Positions 14,401-24,743 of a DNA stretch of 64,000 nucleotides are shown piece by piece (the stretch's first letter is position 1; each line of letters begins with the position of its first letter). The translations under genes and the position numbers were made by a program. The stretch covers positions 7,034,041-7,098,040 of the forward strand of contig NC_066513.1 of NCBI RefSeq assembly GCF_024679095.1, read 5' to 3'. Below the pieces are notes generated by a model. The model did no database searches, had not been told where the DNA came from, and saw only the letters and a program-made list of their open reading frames with translations. This DNA comes from Eriocheir sinensis (Eukaryota > Arthropoda > Malacostraca > Decapoda > Varunidae).

Positions 14401-15794
14401 CGATTAAGAAACTTGCTTAACATTTATACCCTGACAGTGCCTTCCCTGGGAGTGGACCCCGTACGCAGGATGACTGTGAGAGGCGTTGGTACAACGTACA
14501 ACAAAAATCAAAGCCTCGCATTGCCAAGTGCAAGAATGAGCAGTGGCAGACTGGTAATTTTTTTTAGTTGTTATGTCTTTAAATGTAAAACTTATATTAG
14601 TTAGTTTTTTTATGTGCTCACATCTATCTAAATACCTTGGCTATCTTCCCCCAATGAAGGGTGGCAGCCAAGACAGACACACACTCACACACATTCACAC
14701 TCATGTACACCACTCTCTCAGCTGCACAGCCCCTGAGGGAGTAAAAAAGGCCCTCACTGTATGGGGGATTAGCTGCACAGTTCAGACAGGGAACTTCCAC
14801 ACCAAGGCTTCACAGCATGCACTGGTTTACCCCTGCCCTTCATAACAATTACATTTCCCCCAACACCTGAGTGCCCCACATGTGTGGCACCAAAGATGTG
14901 CAGGCGCCTATGACATTAACTGTGGCAGATAAACTGGTGTATGACAGCATAGGCTGGTCGTCTCATGTATTTGAAGGGGTACCAGAGCCATTCAGCATTG
15001 ACACAGCTGATAATGTGCTAGGGATAGGACAGCAGCAGCAGTCAAGCAGCAGTGAAATATTGACTGGCCTGTATGTTTTTGGCAAAAACTTTTATATTCT
15101 CATTAAAACAATTTATTAATCACTCTTAAATTCATATTCTTTGTAGATACACACTTTATCAGTCAATTATTTTACAACCAATAACAAATAGTGGAATATT
15201 TCTGTTAATAAGTAATATTTCACCTTTAAGACCCTTTTTCTTCAACTACGTACCTATTTAACCCATCCACTATGATTGGCATGGATTTGGCTTTCACTGG
15301 TAGCCTGGTAACATAATAGTCCCAGGTCTTTCTCTGCCTCTGTGGTGGATAGTGGAGTGTTTCCCATGTGGTATTGGTATGCTAGATATCCCCTCCCAAG
15401 GTGTAGGACTACATTTTCTTCACTGAATTGTAGCAGCCACTTTTTGTTCCATTTCTGTAGTTTAGTGATGTTTTCTTGTAGGAAATCCGCAGTTAAGGGG
15501 TTAAGTTACATGCATTAATCATGACTAATATATGACGCTTTTTTCAGCCCCACTGCTGTATTGCTAGAGACCATCCCAGCACATTGTTCATTACTTGTGG
15601 AAAAGATACCATCAGCTGCTCCGGCAACAGCCACTGTTTCAACATCTGCTGGCCCTATGACACCAGCCACTGCTTCATCATCTGCTGGCCCAATGACACC
15701 TGCCACCGCAAGGGATGACAATGAAGCTGCTCCACCACAGTCACCACGTACTTCATCGGAGTTAAGAGATGCCTTTCATAGGGCAGCAGTATAA
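11433..15794 (+). CDS. Harbinger Myb/SANT-like DNA-binding protein, four exons
   Basis: Proposed exons are 11433-11740, 14438-14553, 14896-15070 and 15548-15794. Donors are GTTGGT, GTAATT and GTATGT; acceptors end in ACAG, AAAG (weak) and TTTTCAG. Phases are compatible at each junction. Exon 1 holds the start of a Myb/SANT-like domain (KFNWSPDETVFL, KRAWTEVAGAV). Exon 2 completes it (DDCERRWYNVQQKSKPR). Exon 3 is acidic and Gln-rich, and exon 4 has two copies of a [ST]SAGPMTPATA unit before the stop. The three spaced tryptophans or aromatics fit the trihelix fold. In Harbinger elements this partner protein helps the transposase enter the nucleus and bind DNA. The start codon is uncertain, and hAT1 lies in intron 1. 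Confidence 0.65.
11755..14165. repeat. Tandem duplication inside intron 1 of the Harbinger Myb gene
   Basis: About 540 bases at 11755-12270 recur, diverged, from 12300 through 12687 and 14034-14165, with hAT1 splitting the second copy. Shared landmarks are ACAAACTAACCTAACCT, CATAACTAAACC, and GAGAATGGTAAAGTAAGATT. Confidence 0.75.
12688..14025. mobile_element. hAT-type element hAT1 with perfect 8-bp duplication
   Basis: Termini are CAGAGCTGGGACTACCGA and, inverted, CAGAGCTGGGATTCTGTAG. The duplication GTTAAGAC is perfect at 12680-12687 and 14026-14033. Subterminal repeats of CTACCGATACCGAT occur at both ends. A short MKRTSFNTFERIYGKQL frame near 12891 may be a transposase leftover, but no catalytic domain is present. 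Confidence 0.85.
14646..14895. other. Intron 2 of the Harbinger Myb gene
   Basis: Contains a short CA-rich stretch near 14680-14710. No separate gene was seen. Confidence 0.35.
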
Positions 15795-16005
15795 TTTTTT
15801 GATGCTGGGGCTGAATATTACTGCCTCAAGGCTATGATTGTCACTTTTTTTTTATTACTGAGGAGGTTAGGGAGGAAGGGGTGAAAAATAATCTCTGCTG
15901 TTTTTCGACGGAAAAGGTTAGCAAATTCATTCAAAGCACAAAATTTACCAGAAAAAAAATGGTGTGCCATTGTGAGTGGGTTCACTTGAGATTGGTTTCC
16001 AATAC

Positions 16006-16298
16006 GCCTCCATGGTCTAGTGGTCGGCATGCCTGGCTTCTCACAGGCCGGGTTCGATCCCGGCCCGGGCAGTCGGCGTGCAGCTCACCCAGCTGATCAT
16101 CCTCCCTCTTGGGCTGGTCGATAAATGACTACCTGGGGAAACCTGGGGAAACTGTGGTAACCCAGATGTCACACTGCCCCTGTGTCCTGGGGTAATGGGC
16201 TCCCTCCCACCACAGGTTCAAGGGCCACTGTTACGGAGATGAGCACCGAGGCCACGTGCTACTACAGCGTATGCCCCAACTTTACCTTTACCTTTATT
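16006..16298 (+). mobile_element. tRNA-derived SINE with (TTTACC)n tail
   Basis: The head looks like a tRNA gene: an A-box-like TGGTCTAGTGGTCGGCA and a perfect B box GGTTCGATCCC about 40 bases later. A tRNA-unrelated body follows, then a CTTTACCTTTACCTTTA tail. The acceptor stem is not well paired and the sequence extends 220 bases past the head, so it is a SINE and not a tRNA gene. Confidence 0.75.
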
Positions 16299-16525
16299 GG
16301 CTCGACTGACAGACATGGCTTTGTATGTCAAAGGTCACTGGTTCAATCTCCACAGCCAGCACTCTCTAACTAGTATTTTTCTGAGTTCCCTAGAGCCTTG
16401 ATTAATTTCTCGGTGTTAAATGAGGAGATTTGCACTGGCACCCACTCATGGGTGTTACAAGATACGTTGTTACAATCAGGGGCGTCATTTGGACTTCAAA
16501 AGTGGGAGGGACATTAGGGAAGAGC

Positions 16526-17742
<1,217 letters not shown>

Positions 17743-18216
17743 TCTGTTCACATAAACTGCTTCGTTTTCCTTTGGTGCCATTATTTTCACATGGGTGCAG
17801 TCAATCACTCCCACAACACCGGCAAGTTGGTAGAATTCTTCACGGATCTCCACCCCATCAAGGGGAGACTGGATAAACCTCCCGACTACCTACGGGTCAC
17901 TGAGGGTGGCCAGAGTTTCCGCAATCACCCTGCTTACACTAATCTGGCTTACCCCCAAACTCATCACTTGAACACTGCAAAATTTTTCCTGTAGCCAAGT
18001 ATCTTTAAGTCAAAATCACTTTCAACCCCGGGGTGAGGGAATGCTCTCTTTGAACTGGATCTTGTAGCTCTCTTCTCACCAAATCAGTCACATACTCCAT
18101 TCCTGCACGGTCTAATACGTATGTCTTGACAAGTTCACCATTGTTATACAGTTCCAAAGAGTCCTATCAAACTCTAAATTGCGGAGGCGGGCTGGGCGAG
18201 GAAGTCCGGTGGCCAT
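17743..18216 (-). pseudogene. HARBI1-like (PIF/Harbinger) transposase fragment
   Basis: Minus-strand translation shows LVKTYVLDRAGMEYVTDLVR, then SLTPGLKVILT, a stop, and YLATGKILQCSSDEFG. A shifted frame follows: SQISVSRVIAETLATLSDP, a stop, then VEIREEFYQLAGVVGVIDCT and HVKIMAP. These are the helix-turn-helix (SVSRVI) and the first catalytic aspartate (VIDCTHV) of the HARBI1 DDE nuclease. At least two frameshifts and two stops make it inactive. The C-terminal half is not seen. Confidence 0.8.
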
Positions 18217-18478
18217 GTTGATATGGGTCTGGGTCTGGGATTCACTATTAACTTTACTATTAAGTGTTTAGAAGTCATCGCCAGCACTCTCAAGTTAATA
18301 CCAAAGTTAAGAGTAGGTATTAGGCTAATAGTTGGTGAGGATACACTTTGAGAGTGAAGTTAATACCAAAGTCGAAAGTTAATACCAAGTTTAGTATTAA
18401 TAGTTGACGAGGATACGGGCCCTGGCAGGGCTTTGGTCAAAACATGACCTGACTCAGATCAGGTCATGTCCTGACTTG

Positions 18479-18479
<1 letters not shown>

Positions 18480-18522
<43 letters not shown>
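18480..18522. repeat. (CA)n in P1(d)
   Basis: About 21 units, followed by AGAAGGAGAATGAGAA. The matching tract in P1(c) is occupied by an (AC)n-associated retrotransposon. Confidence 0.9.
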
Positions 18523-18524
<2 letters not shown>

Positions 18525-18661
18525 GGAGAATGAGAATGGTGTGGGGAGGGAAGGCAGAAAGGAGTCAGATCAGGGCCTTGGTCAGGATATGACCTGACTC
18601 AGGTCAAGACCTGACTTGACTCTCCCTTCTGCCCCTCCCTCCCCCCACCCTTCTCATTTCC

Positions 18662-18666
<5 letters not shown>

Positions 18667-18717
<51 letters not shown>
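18667..18717. repeat. (GT)n in P1(d)
   Basis: About 25 units, in inverted orientation to the (CA)n at 18480-18522 with matching CTGACTCTCCCTTCTGCCCC flanks. Confidence 0.9.
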
Positions 18718-18718
<1 letters not shown>

Positions 18719-19151
18719 ATGAAAAGACCTGACTCTCCCTTCTGCCCCTCTCCCCCCACACCCTTCTAATTTCCCCCTATGTATGTGACGCACACCCAGA
18801 AAAGTTGCCGGTTGCCCAAGCTGCCAGCAACGCAGTGGGAAGGAAAAGGCCCAGTGTGACACCAGCTTACGGACAACGGACAACCGACAACTCGCTCCTG
18901 GATGGGCGTATGGGCGTCGCCAGTAGCTACAACGGTTAGAGGAAAACGGCCATTGTGACACCGCCTTAAGGCAGTGAGGCCGCTGATTGGGTGAGCGCCG
19001 GCGATGACGTCATCGGACTCCCAGTGAAACACAAGCGTGTTTTCAGAGCTCAGCCAATCGTAAGGCTTCATCTGTGGCTTTAAAACGACCCGTTCTCTCC
19101 TCCTGTTTTCTTCATATTTCCAAGGTACGTATTTTGAGATAACAAGGGAGT

Positions 19152-19312
19152 AAAGGAGGAAAAACATTGAGCTCCGGGGGGCAGCATGAGCCAATTATAA
19201 TAGCGCCACTATAAACAGTTGCCTGCGCCATGACGGGCTCGGGGCCAACCATCAGGCCCAGATGGATAGTCTACCGTCGCCACAGGCCACAAATACACAC
19301 ACAAAAAAAAAA
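19152..19312 (+). mobile_element. SINE 3' fragment carried inside P1(d)
   Basis: It starts GAGCTCCGGGGGGCAGCATG and ends in an A-rich tail. It matches the 3' half of the full SINE at 37392-37778. The same fragment lies at the same place in P1(b), P1(c) and P1(e) but not in P1(a). Confidence 0.7.
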
Positions 19313-19477
19313 ATCTCCACGGGTCGGAACAAATAAGCGCTTTTTCAGTGTTTTCAATACCTTGAGTTTCGCGATCCTCAAGTTTAGTGCTATACCTTCG
19401 GAACAAAGCGAGCGTGAAACTCGAGAGGGTACTGTATATCTGTTTTTTTTTAAATTCATTGTAACTTCTCTATTTTA

Positions 19478-19483
<6 letters not shown>

Positions 19484-19550
<67 letters not shown>
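19484..19550. repeat. (TC)n microsatellite
   Basis: About 33 units within hAT2, outside P1(d). Confidence 0.95.
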
Positions 19551-19552
<2 letters not shown>

Positions 19553-19578
19553 AATGTAGCCAAGATCAATAGTTTGAT

Positions 19579-19638
<60 letters not shown>

Positions 19639-19654
19639 TTATCATTATTATTAT

Positions 19655-19685
<31 letters not shown>

Positions 19686-19692
19686 AGTAGTA
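19579..19692. repeat. (TAA)n and (TTA)n microsatellite
   Basis: TAA units to about 19637, then ATT units in the complementary sense, forming an imperfect self-complementary array. Confidence 0.95.
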
Positions 19693-19889
19693 GTATATCT
19701 CCTCATTGAAATTTCCACGTGGTTTCTTTGCTGAGGCATGAGACATCAGGGCTTACAGGTTTCCCACGGTCCCGCTAATAACAGTTGCAGTTGATGTGTT
19801 TTGTCTTAATATGTTTGACAGTTTGAATAATGTTTCATTCTTCCTGTCATGACTTTCCTATATTAGTAATCTTTTGTTTTTGCTCAAAT

Positions 19890-20190
19890 GCTGGAGACCT
19901 CCCTTTCTCCCCTCCTTCCCTTCCCCTTCACTCCCCCATATTCCTGCAGCTGCACCGCCCTTCCTTCCTTCCTTCCTTCCTTCCTTCCCACCCCCCACTT
20001 CCTCCTCTTACATGACGCTGATCTTCTCCTCCCCCTTCCCTGTCCCCTCCCTCCTCCCTCGGAAAGTTGCATTCCCTTTCCTCCCCCTCCTCCCCTTCCC
20101 GCCCTCTACTCCCCGGCCTTTGCCCCCCTTCCTTCTTCCTTACCTCGCTCTCTCCCTACCCCAGTCCTCCTTTGAAGTATTTCACTGACT
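19890..20190. repeat. CT-rich low-complexity tract
   Basis: Pyrimidine-rich, including (TTCC)n at about 19958-19989. Proline-rich ORFs here are compositional. Confidence 0.8.
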
Positions 20191-20334
20191 AGTGACTGCT
20201 ACCATGATGCACACCATATCGCACTGGGAAAGAAAAAATGGGACCACACTACCGCAACTGCACTACTCCGGAAAAAGTACTGCACTACCGCAACCGCACT
20301 ACTGATTTTTCAGTACCGCGCCCACCTCTGGTGT

Positions 20335-20971
20335 TTAACCCTTTCATTGCTAAACGCTTGCAACGGGTGTTAGGCGTATTTGCTGGTGGTGCTAAACGCT
20401 CACAGCGAGCTCCAGCCGCACTCAAATCTCCCGTGTATGAGAGTGTTGCAACACTAATTCTCACAACACAGGATTGCCAATTGAGTGGGTTCTTCTCTAA
20501 ATTTGGTGGAAAATCATGTCAGCCCAGTGCAGTAAATCAACAGATGAGTAACTGGTGGATGTTCTTGCCCAATATAGCGGCATTTTTGCATAGCTTCACC
20601 TATCACCTGACTGATTCTTTGACCAAATAGTTGTAAATATTGCAGTTGGCAATACTCCCTTGCCAGAGTCTGAAAAAGAGATGTCCGCAGTTACCTCAAT
20701 ATGGCTGATCATCCCGCACGCACCGACATAAGTGTTAACATTCAACACTCCCTGAACGTGCATGTCACGTTCATAGAGAGAACATACATAACGTTAGCAA
20801 AGACACATAACTCCTATAGATCTGGACCTCCTCTTTCCAGTGGTGTTTTTGGTTTTTGGCTGTGATGAATAATTTTTGAGGTACAGAGGTTAAAAGAGAC
20901 CCCCCCATTGGGCTCCCCGACTGCGCCTGAGGGGATAGTCGCATCCAGACTGCGCACAAGGAAAGAGTTAA
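20335..20971. mobile_element. TTAA MITE M1, copy 2
   Basis: Starts TTAACCCTTTCATTGCTAAA and ends CAAGGAAAGAGTTAA. Its left TTAA lies within the right 8-base duplication of hAT2, so it inserted after hAT2. Confidence 0.85.
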
Positions 20972-21843
20972 GTGTAAACTGGAGAAAAGAGGCAGGGGAG
21001 CTGGTCAATTTAAACTCCAAAGCAGTTTATAGCGAGAGAAATACACCAAAATATCCACAACTTTAGTGTCATATCCATATTGATAAAATTCAAACTAATG
21101 TTGGGGTAATTACAATACACCTGTCCCCCAATACTTGCGGGTTCACATTTCACAGATTCATACATGTGTGGATTTCCCCTAAAATACACAAAGGCGGCCC
21201 CAGAGGAATTTTTGTGGCACCGCTCCAAGGAAAGGATGATATATACATGCATAAATCAACATGAACTATCACAAGTAACAATATTCATCAGCTATACGTA
21301 CCATAAACTATTGTAATTTATGTAAACTTTTTACAAACACCTACTTATTGAAGTCTCATTTAACTGTTGGGTTCTCACTACAAACTCTCTGCCAATTTCT
21401 TTTTCAAATGCAAGTGCTTAAGTATATCCTTCCACATGAATTCTTTACTAGTGAATGCTCATAAAAATCAAGTGATAAAAATATGAAGTGGGTTGTTAGG
21501 AATTAAGGGTTGTTTGGGAAGTAATGGTAATCTATTAGCGAAACGGAGCATCGATATTAGCAGTTGTGGGTCAAATGGTCCCAAACCAATGGTTCTAGAA
21601 TAATCAGAAAGAGACGAATTCACGTCCAGCCTGCCCCGCTAGCCAGTCAGTGGTAACCCTTCACGGTGTAAACACGCTCTCAGCGGTTAGCCTTCGTGGC
21701 ATCAATATACCAGTCAGCTGCAAGTTACGAGGGCAGCGGGCAACTACATCCCTACTTCTAACTCTTACAACAAGGTCGGCATCACTCCACCAACTTATTC
21801 AGAACTGTTCTGAAAACCCTTACAACTACAAGCTAAGTCCCAC
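20972..21843. other. No gene recognised
   Basis: No ORF with family features, no TIR pair and no tandem repeat was seen. Probably intron or old repeat. Confidence 0.35.
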
Positions 21844-22181
21844 TATAGTGCGCGCCAGCTAATTTGGCCCGTGAGAGGGAGGGCCGTGAAAAATGCTCAT
21901 ATGTCAAGTGAACGTATTTGGCTTTAATTAATGTGCATCATTTAAAAAAAAAAACTTTTCAAAAGATATAAACACACACTAATATTATTTTAATTCAAAC
22001 TGCAATGAGCTACACAGTGTACTGTTACTTATATATTTAGGTTATTATAAAACGGTGGAGAAAACGTGACAACAGTGTTCAACAGTGTTGTCGGGTCACG
22101 ACCTCACTGACTCCTCCTCTGGCCACTCCCTGTTCCCTCGGCCCAGCCCGGCATTCCACTTCCATCCACCACAGAGGAAGC

Positions 22182-22322
22182 ATGGCAGCTCATCCAAACC
22201 ATCACTCGTCTCACTTACGTAGTCAGGCAAAGGACATTGTTTTCAACGTCCACGAGTATTTCCAGAAAGAGAAGGACTACGGAGGACCTACAGAGAACGT
22301 TTCCAAATCTGTTAAAATTAGG

Positions 22323-22377
<55 letters not shown>

Positions 22378-22388
22378 GTGGGAGCTAG
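22182..22388 (+). pseudogene. Transposase N-terminal helix-turn-helix fragment in element G
   Basis: The ATG lies about 140 bases after a TATAAAA-like box near 22042. The frame begins MAAHPNHHSSHLRSQAKDIV and continues FNVHEYFQKEKDYGGPTEN. This resembles the N-terminal DNA-binding part found in many arthropod DDE transposase relatives (SQA-[KR]-[DE]-IV-x-NV-x-x-[YF]-F). After SVKIRD it enters (GA)n at 22326-22374 and ends in a random stop. The catalytic domain is absent. The family assignment is by resemblance only. Confidence 0.5.
22326..22374. repeat. (GA)n in element G
   Basis: About 24 units; it replaces the rest of the transposase gene. Confidence 0.9.
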
Positions 22389-23011
22389 ACCCTGTTGGAG
22401 GCGGAGCGACAGATATGTGGCAACGCTTTAAGAGCTTAATGACCTAGGCTTTCCCGTGAAGCTCCTCCTTCACGGGCCAAAATAGCTGGCGCGCACTATA
22501 GCTATCTTTTTTCCTCGGGGCCCTTGGGGAAGGGATAAATTGGTGGGTGCTTGGCAGGGTCAACAGCCCTGTCGGTGAATGTGATTTCGGCCAAAGTGTA
22601 CAGGTAACTCTCGATTTACGCGAGTTTGGTTTACACATTTTTTAAATAACGCGGGGTCCAAAATCCAAATAAATGTTTAATTTACACGTTGTTTTCACTT
22701 AAATGCGATATATTATGGAGTGGCCACCAGATGTCTCACGCAACTGGACTCACACGCACATGACACACATCTGAGCTCAGTTCTTCCTGCGCGCCATTTT
22801 AAAAACAATACAGTACCCACGCTGACACACTACTCAACAATAGGGGTGGGCAGGTACCGGTACCAGTACCGGTACTAACGGTACCAGCTATAGTACGGTT
22901 CCAGACTTTCGGTACAGTACCAATACTAGTCGCTCATGGTGTCCCTCATTTCTTCCTCACACGAGTGAGGCGGAGACTGAGTGCCTGAGTGGATATCTCG
23001 GTGATATGGAT

Positions 23012-23016
<5 letters not shown>

Positions 23017-23090
<74 letters not shown>
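23017..23090. repeat. (TC)n, left part of the split E2 tract
   Basis: About 37 units directly after the E2 arm GATATGGATATATTC; the 5' end of copy C follows. Confidence 0.9.
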
Positions 23091-23095
<5 letters not shown>

Positions 23096-23220
23096 CCCCC
23101 ACCTGCCCTTCTCTATCTCTCCTTCCGCACTCCCTATCTCATTCCCACCCTCTCTCTCTTCCTCCCCTTCCTTCGCCCTCTTCCTCCCTCCATCCCCATC
23201 TCCCTCCTACGCCTTCCCCT

Positions 23221-23294
<74 letters not shown>

Positions 23295-23557
23295 AAACAT
23301 ATAAACGCACATTCACAAAACACACTGTTACACTTTCTGCCATATTTATTACATATTTCCAGATACCACGCCAACAGCAGGTGTGGGAGTGACCTCCCGT
23401 GACCTGACCCGAGTATTCCCCTGAGACACCAATTTTTTTTTTTTTTAGCTACCCCTCCACCAGCGTCTCGTTCCTCGCATCTTCCTCTTCCTCCTCTTCC
23501 CTCCCTCTCCCTTGTTCCCTCTCTCGCCCCTTTCCCCTGTATCTCTCTCTCTCTCTT

Positions 23558-23622
<65 letters not shown>

Positions 23623-23727
23623 TATTCTCACTTATTCACGCGCTCGTCCCTTTACCCTACGAAAAAGAAAAAAGAAAAACAAATAAATAGATAAACACTA
23701 CTCACTTGCTCTCTCCTCCTTACCAAG
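23091..23727 (+). other. Presumed 5' untranslated region of copy C
   Basis: CT-rich, with further (TC)n at 23225-23293 and 23540-23619. It ends in CTTACCAAGATGG at the ORF1 start. Serine-leucine ORFs here are artefacts. The exact 5' end of the retrotransposon is unclear because it is buried in pyrimidine repeats. Confidence 0.45.
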
Positions 23728-24743
23728 ATGGTGCTAAAGAAATGCTCGACTTGCACACAAAACTTCTCAGGCCATTTCTTCGCAGGACGATCGACCGTCT
23801 GCAAGATCCGCCTGTTGACACAGCAGATGGAAACGAGACTCCTTCAACAGGACGAAAGGCTGACGGCTGGCGAGGAGAAGATCACCGAACTAACACGTAC
23901 TGTTTGGAAACTTGCAGAGTTTTATCGAACTAACGTATGCTATGAAAACCTTGGGAGATCAGGCCAACATCATCGTCGCCCCTGCTGCAAGTGATGCCTC
24001 ATCACCCTCATCACCCTCCGCACCTGCTCTCAATGCCCAGCCACCTCCCGAAGAAGACACGTCACAGGGGACCGCTAGAGTTGCACTTGATGCTGAATGC
24101 TTCACCCCCATGAGAGGAGGAGCCAGACCCGCCCCTAGAGCCTACTCATTGCTACAACAGATTTGCCATACTGGAGGAGGAGGACGAGGAACAGAGCACC
24201 TTCTTGGTTGGTGACTCTATGATTCGCCATCAGGTGGTTGAATTCTGTGGCAGAGTCCCCCATCATAGGCGTAACTACTGTTATCCTGGAGCTGGTATTG
24301 ACGACATCACAGCTGCCCTGGACAAGGTCTCCGCTGAGGCCTCTAATGACTCGCACATTGTTCTCCACACAGGTACAAACGACATCACCACGACCCGGTC
24401 TGTTGAACTGCTGGACAAGTACCGTAGGCTCATCCAGCAGTATAAGTCTAAATCCCCTAATATTTTGATTTCGGGAATTCTACCACAGACGTGGGATGAG
24501 AGCGACTTCTATAGTAAGGCCTTCAGCCTCAACAACCACTTACAGACTCTCTGCGGAGAGCTTGACGTTGAGTTCTTTAACGCCTGGGACAATTTCTACA
24601 GCGAGAGTAAACTCTTCCAAAGGGACGGAATACACCTGTCCCTCATCGGGGCAGCCAGATTCGGAAGACTCCTTAACGACGCAGTACGTAACGCCAGAAC
24701 AAAAAACGACTCTCAGCCACGTCCTTCCATCCCACCCATGTAA
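23728..24743 (+). pseudogene. CR1-like ORF1 with SGNH esterase domain, copy C
   Basis: The ATG at 23728 opens MVLKKCSTCTQNFSGHFF, a Cys/His-rich start, then a predicted coiled coil (QMETRLLQQDERLTAGEEK). Two frameshifts follow (near 23930 and near 24190). The third block reads FLVGDSMIRHQ, GTNDITT and DGIHLS. These are the Ser, Gly/Asn and Asp-His blocks of SGNH hydrolases, and an esterase in ORF1 is a known hallmark of CR1-group non-LTR elements. ORF1 proteins bind element RNA in the ribonucleoprotein; the esterase role is unknown. It ends with TAA at 24741-24743, next to ORF2. Confidence 0.75.

Larger units (their letters stand above)
21846..22498 (+). mobile_element. TA-flanked TIR element G, deletion derivative
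   Basis: The left end is TAGTGCGCGCCAGCTAATTT and continues TGGCCCGTGA. The right end, inverted, is TAGTGCGCGCCAGCTATTTT and continues likewise. TA flanks both sides (21844-21845 and 22499-22500). It encodes the first 50 residues of a transposase-like protein before a (GA)n tract cuts it. The intact relative should be a Tc1/mariner-like element. Confidence 0.75.

Noticed and set aside
15515..15721. Minus-strand AGVIGPAD repeat protein
   Set aside because: It is antisense to exon 4 of the Harbinger Myb gene, which has matching splice phases on the plus strand.
16006..16080. A functional tRNA gene
   Set aside because: A and B boxes are present, but the acceptor stem does not pair well and the sequence continues as a SINE with a (TTTACC)n tail.
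19874..20188. Proline/Ser-rich protein
   Set aside because: CT-rich low-complexity sequence is open in all forward frames; no start context or homology.
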